From Dinochytrium kinnereticum (Eukaryota; Chytridiomycota; Chytridiomycetes; Chytridiales; Chytridiaceae), in assembly GCA_027604005.1 (NCBI GenBank), contig JADGJT010000491.1, forward strand, positions 2,746 through 14,825: a stretch of DNA of 12,080 nucleotides, given 5' to 3'. A program made the position numbers and the translations under genes. The first letter of the stretch is position 1, and the number at the start of each line of letters is the position of its first letter. The notes beneath the pieces were generated by a model, which saw only the letters and a program-made list of their open reading frames with translations, ran no database searches and was not told the DNA's origin. This document shows, in pieces, positions 1-8,424 of the stretch.

Positions 1-1048
1 GACGTTTTTTTGTGGGGTGGTGAGGGTGCAGTTTCAAGATATGGGGCGTTTGAAAAGGTAGGGTGATGCGACGTGCTTATACTTCATGACGTGTTTTTTT
101 TCCTTCTATTTTTGTTCTTGCCTCCTCTTTTGGGACTCTCGCTGTTTTCCTTGCTCTTTTGTTTTGATGTGGTGTTTTTCTGATTATGGTTGGTCTTGCT
201 GGGAAGGGGGTTGAATTATTGGGTGAGGGAAGGGTGTTGTTTGGATGTAGGTAAAGAAAACACGAAGAAGAATGCATGACGACATTGCGTCTGGACTCTG
301 TTGCTCTTTGAGGACGGCAATACACTTTAGTAGAATTTTAATGGTTCTCGTTTGTTGTGCTTGTTGGTGGTTGCTCTCGTTCATCATTAGAGTTGATGGA
401 ATAAAGTAATGTGTGTGTAGTATAGAGTTTCACTTTACTTTGTGTTTGGTTACGGTATTGGGTTAGGGGTTGTTGGTTTGTTTTTTTGTTTTTTTTTTGG
501 GGGGGATGGTGGTTTTGTTGCGTATTCCTGCTGCCCCCATCTCCTCCCACTTTTTTTTGGAAGCTGGCGCGTGCTTTGGTTTTGGTGAAATGGAATGGAT
601 GATATTGGTGATTTGTGAGATTTAGGAGAAGTCAAGGTTTATTTTTTTAAATGGTTTTCGGGGGTTAAAGGGGGAAGGAATGTTTTGTTTACACTATGAA
701 TGGTGGAATGACGGTAATTGAATGAGGAGAATCATAATTACTGTTTCAAGGCTATGGTAGGAAGCCAAAGTGGAGCAAAGCCATCATTTTAGAGTAACAA
801 ACTAACTAGGTGAAGAAGAGAATAAAAACTATATGAAGGTTCCTAATCATAGCAGAAAAAGAGGTCGGAGCCAAATAACCGGCATCAAATCTGAATCGTC
901 ATAGGGTTCTGGAAGAGAATGTAGAGCGGGTCAATCTTTATGTGATCTCTATAGAACCACGAAAAAAAGGAAGAAACGCAGAGGTTTCAATAGAACCGCG
1001 AAAGAAGAATAAAAACAAAACAAGAAATAGTGCCATCTCTTCATCTCA
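1..1048. other. Gene-poor G/T-rich flank left of the GH26-like gene
   Basis: No coding region is supported here. The + strand is rich in G and T with long T runs (about 481-499) followed by a G run, so the minus strand is A/C-rich, and the open frames across it are short and of low complexity. The right part should hold the 3' untranslated region and terminator of the GH26-like gene, whose stop is at 1049-1051. The left part may be the upstream region of a gene beyond the window. A short imperfect repeat, ATAGAACC(A/G)CGAAA, occurs at about 951 and 990. Confidence 0.5.
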
Positions 1049-2997
1049 TCAACATAACCCAACAAACACCACCACCGCAACAGCTCCTCCTATCCACCCA
1101 CTCAAGCTCCTCCACCCACCCGCCCCATTCGACCTCGACGCCACAGTGGTCTGCGCACCGCCCGTTGTTGTCGCCATCGCAACCGTCGTCCTAACCGTCA
1201 CCTGCTGCGTCTCACTTACAACGCCACTGGGACGACCTGCTGTTGTCCTGGGATCAGGTTGAAGCGGATTCGCCCACTGAAACACGTCCACGTCCTTCTC
1301 GATCGCGGCCCTGAAGAGTGAAAGGGAGGCCGGGTCGATAGTGGTTCGGAAGTCACGCATGATTTGGTAGGTCTGGTCGTTTGCGTTCTCTCCTTCGACT
1401 TTTTTGTGCTCAAAGAGGTTTGCCATTTTTAGGAGGGGGTAGGTTGTGCGGAAGGTTTGGTTGAAGAGGAACGTGTTCCAGAAGGACTTGGTTTTTATTG
1501 TTTTTTCGCGTTATTTTTTTTTTTCGGAGGGGGGTGGTTGGTGGTTAGAAGATTGGTGGTGAGGAGTTGGTTTGGGGACTTACCATTTGGTTGTTTGCAA
1601 TGCTGACGTCTTTGCGGCCAGAGATGTTGAACTCTGTGGGACGGGCGGTGGAGTTGTAACTTTCATGAGTGACGGCACCTCCTTCCGAAAGCTGATTGAA
1701 ATTAAAAAAAAAAAAAAACAGCGTCACCAATTCACATCCCAATCTCGCAACCAAAAACAGAAATGCCAAAACCAGAAGAAAAAAAATAAATAATAATAAT
1801 AATAAAAAAAGAGAGGTAACTCACCACAAAAGGCTTCCCCCTTCCTTCCGCAAAAAGCCTATAAAACGATACCGAACTTCCCTCCCCCCCAAGTCCATCC
1901 ATTATTTGAGCAAAGAAGTTTGGAGGGGTCTCGGTGGTGTCCACCCAAGGGAACGCGGTCCTCCTTCCCTTGTAGTAAATCGACAACCCCACCCAATCAA
2001 CGTGCTCGTCTCCTGGGTAGTAGGCGGTGTAGCTGTCGCCTCCTTGATCGAGATTTGGAGACCAGACCATGGCTGCTTTGGTTCTTGTGTGGATTGCTTG
2101 GGCGATGCGGGCAAAACTTTCTCGGTATTCGGTGGGGGTCTGGGGGTGCGAGGTGTTAGAAGGGTTTTTGGTGGTAGTGGTGGTGGTGTGGGGGGTTTAC
2201 TTACGCTTTCTTGGTATTTCAACCACTGCAGAAGGACGAAATCGTGAAAAAGGAAGGGGTCAGTGATTGAGCGTAGCGCAGGGAAAGGAAAAAAATAGCA
2301 AAGAAAAAGAAAAAGAACTCACACCAACTCCGTTCATCTCAGGAGCGTATCGAATGAACACCTTCCGGGTGATGCTGATGGAGTTGACCTGCTTGATGAG
2401 CTCCTCAATGTCCTCATCTTCAACAGCCGGAAGACCTTGGTTGGGATCTAACGGAGGATAGGTTACAGTTCAACGAAAATGAACACATATTTTCAAGAGG
2501 ATCTGCAGCACTTACAAAGCGTTAAGAAAAGTGAAGCATCTGTTCTCTCGTCAAAAAGATCCATATCGGCGGGGAGGAAAGATCCCTAAAGTCAACATGC
2601 ATAAAATCCAGGTCAGCAATGGCAATTAACCGATTCATGCAGAAGCCTCTTCCCGTCTTGTTGAATCGTCAAAGGTAGAGTTTTTGGAGCATACCGGAAT
2701 GAACGGGTTGGGAGCAAGAGGGATCTCCTGGGTCATCTGGAACGCACCCGCGGGTCGTCCAATACGTCTGTTGAACAGAGAGTTGCGATCGTTGCCGTCC
2801 GTCTTGTTTTCAGTGTCCAGCCATGCAGAGAGGATGATTTTTCCATCTGTTGAGAACAAAGGCTGGGTGAGGAGAACTCAAGCTTTTCATAATCGTTTCT
2901 TACCCGCGGGTTCATGAATGGCCAGCTGCCTTTGCCCATTGACGGCGGAGGCGATGGCGAGTAGGATGCCGGTGATAACGGGTGCTGATGCCTTCAT
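1049..2997 (-). CDS. GH26-like secreted glycoside hydrolase, probably GPI-anchored
   Basis: Eight exons join in phase: 2997-2904, 2846-2695, 2585-2516, 2447-2323, 2225-2205, 2139-1825, 1691-1584 and 1486-1049, giving 440 residues. The ATG at 2997 starts a clear signal peptide (MKASAPVITG, then a hydrophobic run ending AVNGQ). The catalytic part resembles clan-A (TIM-barrel) glycoside hydrolase family 26: RYAPEMNG carries the likely acid/base Glu142, MVWSPN follows at 178-183, then YYPGDEHVDWVG, and LSEGGA carries the likely nucleophile Glu262. The 120-residue spacing suits the family. A Thr/Ser-rich linker (about 375-412) leads to a hydrophobic C-terminal tail (425-440) preceded by SNGAGG, as in GPI-anchor signals. 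By family the enzyme would cleave beta-mannan or a related beta-glycan at the cell surface. The substrate is inferred and uncertain, because the His usually before the acid/base Glu is Pro here. Exon 5 is only 21 nt. Confidence 0.85.
1791..1805. repeat. (TAA)5 microsatellite in intron 6 of the GH26-like gene
   Basis: Five TAA units on the + strand, embedded in A-rich sequence, lie inside the 133-nt intron 1824-1692. On the transcribed strand this is T-rich intron sequence before a second T run near the acceptor. It is a simple repeat with no other apparent function. Confidence 0.8.
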
Positions 2998-3002
2998 TTG
3001 CA

Positions 3003-3057
3003 GTGATCTTCTTCTTGTTCTTCTTCTTCTTCTTCTTCTTCCTTTTTTTTTTTTTTT
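3003..3057. repeat. (CTT)n plus poly-T tract, leader of the GH26-like gene
   Basis: CTT units from about 3008 to 3041 run into a 15-base T run (3043-3057). On the minus strand this reads as poly-A followed by (AAG)n and lies within about 60 nt upstream of the ATG at 2997, so it probably falls in the 5' leader or core promoter. A-rich leaders are common in fungi. The tract is slip-prone and likely variable between strains. Confidence 0.75.
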
Positions 3058-3110
3058 GTTTGCTCTCCTGGCGTTGAAGAAAGCAGCAACGTTTAAAGGT
3101 GAGTCTGAGG

Positions 3111-3126
3111 GAAGGTTCGAAGGTTC
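3111..3126. promoter_or_regulatory. Tandem GAAGGTTC, heat-shock-element-like
   Basis: Two perfect copies of GAAGGTTC abut each other about 115 bp upstream of the GH26-like ATG. Each is a GAAnnTTC pair, the half-site arrangement bound by heat-shock factor. The spacing between the two pairs is shorter than in a continuous element, so this is only a candidate site. Confidence 0.25.
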
Positions 3127-3259
3127 AAAGTCTGTGCTCGGGTCCTGAACACACGGGTGGGACAAGACACAAGGCGGTTGCACAGCTGAGGCACCAGTTC
3201 TTGTGCTCGCTGGCTGACAAGGTCTGTGCGCTGACTTTTTTTTTATTTTGTGAGTCCAG

Positions 3260-3526
3260 TCAAGGGTTTCTCTCTTTCAGAGAGACGCCGTCGCGCGCTG
3301 AGGCTCCTTCATCCCGATCCTTCTTCTTGTCGATACGGTCATCACTGATCGACGGATTTTGCTCAGATGACAAAATGGCGGTGGTGAGCTCGCTTTTCAA
3401 GCGCCGAATGGCTTCAGTTTCCCTGGACATCAGCTTTTTCTGCGCAATCGCGTTCTGGATGATGACGCGGACCGCAAAATACTCAAAGTCGTCGCCCTTG
3501 ATCAACTTGACACTGCCCCCGTTCAT
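3260..3526 (-). CDS. Possible small charged protein of unknown function (88 aa)
   Basis: A single open frame begins with MNGGSVKLIKGDDFEYFAVR and ends with TGA at 3262-3260. I do not recognise a family. The first 50 residues look like a small helical domain with mixed hydrophobic and charged residues (VIIQNAIAQKKLMSRETEAI). The last 35 or so are strongly charged and probably disordered, rich in Asp, Lys, Arg and Ser. There is no signal peptide or membrane segment. It lies on the same strand between the kinase stop (3986) and the GH26-like start. A four-codon upstream ORF (ATG at 3537) overlaps its start as ATGA, so translation might depend on reinitiation. The protein-like composition supports a real gene, but an upstream exon or a chance frame cannot be excluded. 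Confidence 0.45.
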   Translation of the reverse strand: MNGGSVKLIKGDDFEYFAVRVIIQNAIAQKKLMSRETEAIRRLKSELTTAILSSEQNPSISDDRIDKKKDRDEGASARDGVSLKERNP

Positions 3527-3985
3527 GTTGCTGCCATTTAGGCCCTACTTTTCAGACTTTGGTTCATCGTGCTTGGGACACAAGAATCCTCCTTAACCTC
3601 AAAACTTCATCAACCTTGAAAGCAACTCATTCACATAATAATGATGGATGAAAGTAAGCAATGCGATGTTAAGGATAAAAATATTATTGTATGTACGTGG
3701 TTTTCTAGTAAGAGAACGTGTGATGCGGTGGTGATGGGGGTCTCGATGGGGTAAGCAGGATGGTACCGGCAAATACCCAGTATTGTGATAAATCAATAAA
3801 GAACATCGGAAAGGACAGGGGATAAAGAGATAGGAAAAACAAGTATCAACAGTAAACAAAGAAAGAACTAGCAAAAAGATCCTCATCGTGCCAGCCATTA
3901 AACCTTTTAACTAGCCCTCCGAAAAGCACCGGACGACAAATACACGTCTGTGGGCGACGGAAACAAAGGGACCCACCCCATAACT
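3527..3985. other. Spacer between the kinase and the 88-aa frame
   Basis: This 459-bp stretch probably contains the kinase 3' untranslated region and the upstream region of the 88-codon frame. A minus-strand 99-codon frame at 3898-3599 begins like a signal peptide, but I see no other support for it. No promoter or terminator motif stands out. Confidence 0.5.
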
Positions 3986-6900
3986 CTAAGTAGGCTCACC
4001 TCCCATCATCCGCAACTTTTCCTCCAACTCCTTTACCCTGCCCCTCAAAACTTCCAATTCTTCCTTGGTTCGCTGAGCTTCACCCTGATCCACGATCAAA
4101 GCGCCACCGTCGCCCTTACCCTCCCCAGCTTCTTCCAAAGATGGGGCAGAAGATAGCCCCGATGATCCAGTAATAGGTATTTCTGTGCTGGAGCGAGAAT
4201 GATGATGTGGGTTCACGACCGAAGCAATAGCGGCGGCTAGCCTTCGAACGACTCCAGGTTTTTTCCCGGTAGGCGGAGTATCAATGGAGGGAGGTGAAGT
4301 TGTGGGATCCGTTGGATGCTCCACAGGAGATAACGGCTTGGATGATGGAGTACGGGAACGTGACTTTTGTCGGTTCCCCATAAACAAGAATTGACGCCCA
4401 CGACTAACGCGTTCATTTCCATCTGAGGTAAAGGTAACCCCTGAAGCTAACGTCGGAGAATCCGCCGTCTGTGTGCCAGACTCAACCGTCTCCGCTACAG
4501 GTCTCGCGGCGCTAACAGGATTGATGTCACGGTAGAAAGTTGAACCGTCTAAGGAGGTCTGCCGGTTGAAGCTAAGGTAGTTTGTTGCCTCCGACGCGAT
4601 AGTTGATGGGGTTGAGGAAAGGGAGGTTGAGAGGGAGTTTGTGTGTGAGAGTGAAGGAGGAATGTCGGATGCATATGGACGGAAGAAGTCGAGGTCAAGA
4701 ACTTCTCGAGCAGAGGGACGTTTTGCGGGGTCTTCCGACATGAGCCAAAGGATAAGAGTTGCCTACAATTCAGTTAATGAATACGAACTTCGTGGCGTTG
4801 AAAGCGGAATTAGTAGACGAGGGACAGTTAACAGGAAAAAAACGCACCTCCTTTGGCCACCTCCTAACAAATTCATCGGGCAAAACGCCAGACCTGAGCT
4901 TTGACAGCACATCGGCCCTCTCCATCCCCGTCCCAAACGGATGTAACAGCTCGAACAGGACAATACCAAGCGAGTACATATCACTCTTGAATCCGTATTG
5001 CACCGCCGTTTCCGATAGCTGTTCCGGCGAGGCATAGGTGATTGTCCCAACACCCGCAGTTCTGCACTTATCCTGCTTCAAATTCTTCTTCCCACCTGAT
5101 TCTCCAATCGGAGTATCAATCGGCTCAGGGACGGCAAGTGAAGACATGGTGACTAAACCGAAATCCCCAATCTTCCACCTACCCTTCGGCACTCGCTTTC
5201 CACCAGTTGCGTCGAGTCCCGCTCCACCCCACCACCATCGCTCAAAGCCCTTTGCTATGATGCTGTCGGGCCTAGAGAAGCCCGAAGTCGATGGGAACGA
5301 AGAAGAAGAGGAGGCCTTTTCCCAAGCGCCAGCTTCTTTTGACCCATCATCATCGCTTGGGACCCAGAAGAGGTTCTTGGGAGCAATATCTCTATGGATG
5401 CAGTTTTGGTCGTGAATGTAAGACATGCCTTCACAAACATCTTTAAAGATGGACAGGCACTCGTGAAGATCGATTAGGTCCATAGGGGATGAGATTGAGG
5501 GAGAGGGAGATGTTGACGTTGAAGACAAAGAGGAGGGAAATGCAAAAATAAAAACGGAGGATGATGGCGTGGACATGGCGTCGATTAAGGCTTTATTCCT
5601 TGCCGTGATGTAATCTTGTAGAGTGTGCCCGCAGAGTTCCACTAAGAAGCAAAACGTTAATGATCGATGACTATTCAAGAGAGAAATCAATGAACACGCA
5701 CTCTGAATGAACAAAGTCAATTCTTTCGATTTGACAGTCCCACTAATCTCTCTACCTAACCTTCCCGTCCTCCTCACAATAGCTCCAACAGCCCTCCCAA
5801 TAGGTAAACTCTCAGCGACATCCTCATCTGACCCCCCATTTCGTGACAAGGAATGAAGCGAAACGCTTTGTGTCGACACCGTGTTAAGTGATTCGGACAG
5901 AAATAAATCGTCAGCCAGAGTGGAAGGTTTACGGCGGAGCGGAACGTCGATAGGCCGTGTGATTGCCTGAGGCGAAACGCTTGGCGATTGATCATCCGTG
6001 TAGATATGGGCATGATTCGGAGGGTCCTCGAGGTCACTATCCCATTCCTCACTTGTTTCAGAACTAGAGCGGGCGTCTTGCTTGCTACGGAAGGGACTTT
6101 GAGGCTCGTCGTCGCTGTAACCGTTTCCATTATCGTCATCTTCATCGTCGTCATCATCCTCAACTTCCGACGATGACGAAGACACAGGCGCTGGCATCAC
6201 ATGCTCGACCCAACATCCATAATACCTTACAACGTTCGGATGAGAGAGCCTGGCCTGAACCTTCACTTCCCTTAAAATCTTCTCCAACCCATCCACCAAT
6301 GAGCCTCCAAGCCCAAGACGAGGAGAAGACGATTCCGCCTCCATTCCACCAGCCCCGAGGGCAGGAGATTCACCGGGTCGTGGTGGCTTTCTGTCGCTCG
6401 GGGGTGGAGGCGACCTTAACCTGACTCTCTTCACGGCGTACTCCATACCGTCCAACTTGTTTCGAGCACACATAACTCGACCAAAAGCACCCCTTCCTAA
6501 TGGCCTCAATTCCTCAAAATCTTCAACGTAACGTGATGAATGAAGATCGAGGAGTTCTGTGATGTCACGCAGGGAGAGGTGGGCCGTAATGGGTTGATTT
6601 TGGGATATAATAGGTGCGACTGATGATGATCCTATAGGGTCCAAATTGGATAAAGCGGACGGCCAATGATCTGATACCGAGGGTGGATGGTGATGATGAT
6701 GATGGTGATGATGGTGATGGTGATTATGACGACTCTGGCGCTGGTTCGCAAGAACAAGAGTACTAAAAGATAGTGTTAGATGGAAGTCTAAATTTTACAT
6801 TGAAGAAGAAAGTAGGAAAAGGAGAGAGACCCTGGGGTTGGGTTATGGAAAAGGCATTAAAGTATGCAGACCTGTCAAGGAGATGCTGTTCTTCTTGTAT

Positions 6901-7336
6901 AGCTTGCGTGGCTCTAACGACCAAGTCGCGAAATGCTCGCTTATAGCTACCGCGAATGGCCGATACCTCATCGATGAAGTCCTCCGAGTCAATGATCTTT
7001 TTCGGTTTAGAAGTTAACATAAATATTATTGGCCTCCAAGGATTTGACGAGAAAAACAACAACAGGAATAAATATTCACAAAGAAAGATGAAATGCCACG
7101 CAAGACAAAGAAAGAAATGACAAAACAGCCAGCAAAGCAAGTGCTGAGTTGTAAAGCAGATGAAGCTTCGGTAAACTAACACCCATGCTCGACAGCTGCT
7201 TGCAAAGAACGAAAAAAAGCTGCCTATTCCTCTCCGGACTCTGATCGTAGAGCATGCAGAAGTTCTCCAGAAGCGACACCAGGAGCAGGCGGCCCTGCCT
7301 CAACCGCCTGTCGGCTTCCAGGTGGCTGTCGCTCAT
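3986..7336 (-). CDS. HRI/PEK-type eIF2-alpha kinase
   Basis: Five exons join in phase: 7336-7181, 6996-6872, 6762-5702, 5641-4848 and 4762-3986, giving 970 residues. An in-frame stop upstream supports the ATG at 7336. The family phosphorylates eIF2-alpha under stress to lower translation. The N-terminus (LLLVSLLENFCMLYDQSPER, then LSSMG|IIDSEDFIDE) resembles the HRI N-terminal domain, and there is no HisRS or membrane segment. The kinase domain shows GRGAFGRV (183-190), AVK Lys205, REVKV Glu259, HPNVVRYYGCWVE, LFIQMELC, HRDIAPKN (530-537), DFG Asp607, ASPEQ, FELLHPFGTGMER and RPSAREVL. Between these lie long inserts: an acidic and Ser-rich one (about 288-430) and one of roughly 55 residues before DFG. 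A Ser/Thr-rich tail ends in a coiled coil (about 944-962). The catalytic-loop Lys is Ala. GCN2 or PERK are less likely given the N-terminus. Confidence 0.9.
5642..5701 (-). other. 60-nt stop-free intron splitting the kinase gatekeeper codon
   Basis: The minus strand has donor CAGA|GTGCGT and acceptor TTCTTAG|TGGAA. Removing it restores LFIQMELC, the standard eIF2-alpha kinase motif, with Met448 formed from A plus TG. The intron is 60 nt, free of stops and in frame, so a retained copy would add 20 residues and turn the Met into Val without truncation. A plain six-frame translation would therefore miss the intron. Confidence 0.85.
6687..6722 (-). repeat. CAT/CAC trinucleotide repeat encoding 12 His in the kinase
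   Basis: Twelve consecutive His codons, mixed CAT and CAC, encode residues 108-119 of the kinase, preceded by R-H-N and followed by P-P. They sit between the N-terminal HRI-like domain and the kinase domain. The mix of synonymous codons suggests either age or selection for His rather than recent slippage alone. Confidence 0.9.
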
Positions 7337-7411
7337 GGTTGATTCAACCAAATCCACACTCCAAAATTATTTGCTGTTGTCAATCCGCTTTTCGTCCAGA
7401 CCCAGACCAGT

Positions 7412-7482
7412 ATGTTGCCGATGGGCACGACAGCATCGGCGCACTCAGACGATCAAAACTCTCATGACGGCTCAAGCATGTA
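7412..7482 (+). other. Weak candidate first exon on the + strand
   Basis: An ATG at 7412 opens a short hydrophilic frame (MLPMGTTASAHSDDQNSHDG) that reaches a perfect GTAAGT donor at 7483, just before an in-frame TAG would end it. One possible acceptor is near 7602 (GGCAAAG after CTCACC), which continues the frame for about 40 residues with no family match. It would be divergent from the kinase with only about 75 bp between the two ATGs. Chance is a real possibility. Confidence 0.15.
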
Positions 7483-7641
7483 GTAAGTGAGGCCTTTGTT
7501 GAACTCAACTCCTTGAGGATTTTACTTCTTTTTTCATAACTGAGAGATTTGTGGATGATTCTGGAACTTTCTTGGAATAACGAAACTCACCATTTGGCAA
7601 AGTTTTAACCTGCCTCCCAAACTGTCGAAAAGTTATTGTTC

Positions 7642-7970
7642 TTACAAGCCAGCAGCAATCGGCTTAAAAGTAACAGAATACACGCCGATGATGCTGCGCA
7701 CCCTTGCGACATGTTCGAATTGAAACGCGCCTAAAAGAGCACCTTCCCCACCTTTTCCTCGCCCACCATTTTGCGCTTTTGAAAATGACCGGCCTGCAAG
7801 GAGGTGAGCCCTCGTGAAGATGGCTCCTTTGAAATGATGATAAGACGCCACCCGCGGGCATGTCAATTGCTCTCGGCCGTTCTTGGGAGGTGCTCTGCAA
7901 CGAAGAGATTAGCCTCGATACCTTATGAGCACTGCAGCTGCAGGACGAACTTCCATGTTGCGAAACCCAT
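7642..7970 (-). CDS. Weak candidate small spliced gene (90 aa), unknown
   Basis: An ATG at 7970 in good context (AAAAGATGG) starts MGFATW, then a plausible 56-nt intron (7950-7895: donor GTTCGT, GCTAATC branch-like site, TTGCAG acceptor) leads to exon 7894-7642, ending at TAA. The product is 90 residues, Gly-rich and basic in the middle (NGGRGKGGEGALLGAF), with no recognised domain, signal peptide or membrane segment. It would fit the common strand of the window. Against it, other frames are equally open here and nothing ties it to a family, so the exon structure may be wrong or the gene absent. Confidence 0.2.
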
Positions 7971-8424
7971 CTTTTGCTCTTCATGCTCTTTCCCATCCAG
8001 TTTCTGGGCAAGGTCTTCTTAAATCGATAAGATAGAACCAACCCATCGTGTTTCAGTAAGGCTTTATTTGCTTTTCCCATCAATAACAATTGAGGGGGGC
8101 ATATCCATATTCTTTGCTTCAATAATAACAATAATGTAAAAGTATGTAAATGGCATTTGAACTGGCAGCGAAGAGTTCAGTTAGAGTCAGAGGTTAAATG
8201 GGACAGAGGATCAGAGATATTGGTGACTGAGAAAGACAGGCGATTCCTCTTGCCAAAACCCCACTATAACCCCTCCCTCAACCCTCCCTTGCACCAACCA
8301 AGCCCCAATCCCCCACAATGAATCAGAGTGTCATAAAGAAGCAATGTCTGCCAGGACATGTGGCGTGAGGTGAGAAGCCTGATCCAAAGCGATGCCATGA
8401 GATGGAGCTGGTGATGAGGTCAGT

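Larger units (their letters stand above)
7337..8424. other. 1.1-kb spacer without a confident gene
   Basis: This stretch lies between the kinase start and the LOG stop. It must hold the kinase promoter and leader and the LOG 3' end. Open frames overlap on both strands between 7640 and 8130, including an unbroken 155-codon minus-strand frame at 8131-7664 with a basic, Trp-rich and unconvincing product. Good splice signals occur on the minus strand (GTGAGT at about 7592-7587, TTGCAG before 7894) and on the + strand (GTAAGT at 7483). No model on either strand gives a recognisable protein. Confidence 0.5.

Noticed and set aside
942..1262. + strand 106-codon frame with a doubled SIEPRKK
   Set aside because: Its second half is antisense to the last exon of the GH26-like gene; the repeat comes from two similar A-rich segments at 951 and 990, and the product has no recognisable features.
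1696..2266. + strand frames of up to 183 codons
   Set aside because: They are antisense to GH26-like exons 6 and 7, which carry clear family motifs on the minus strand; the products are low-complexity Lys and Gly strings.
3599..3898. Minus-strand 99-codon frame starting MAGTMRIFLLVLSLF, like a small secreted protein
   Set aside because: It lies just after the kinase stop in T-rich sequence, has no domain or Cys pattern of known secreted proteins, and its hydrophobic start is expected from T-rich composition.
5774..6424. Met/Thr-rich minus-strand frame at 5774-6163 and + strand frames in the same region
   Set aside because: These are frame shadows of the acidic and Ser-rich insert of the kinase; the GAT/GAC repeats create open alternative frames.
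6763..7182. 139-codon frame with a hydrophobic start that could suggest a separate membrane protein next to the kinase
   Set aside because: The hydrophobic start is kinase intron 1 (7180-6997); the segment from IIDSEDFIDE to HLLD is kinase exon 2, which joins in phase to exons 1 and 3.
7664..8131. 155-codon unbroken minus-strand frame
   Set aside because: The product is strongly basic with many Trp, Arg and Cys and no domain, and it lacks coding character despite its length. A spliced alternative in another frame is at least as plausible.
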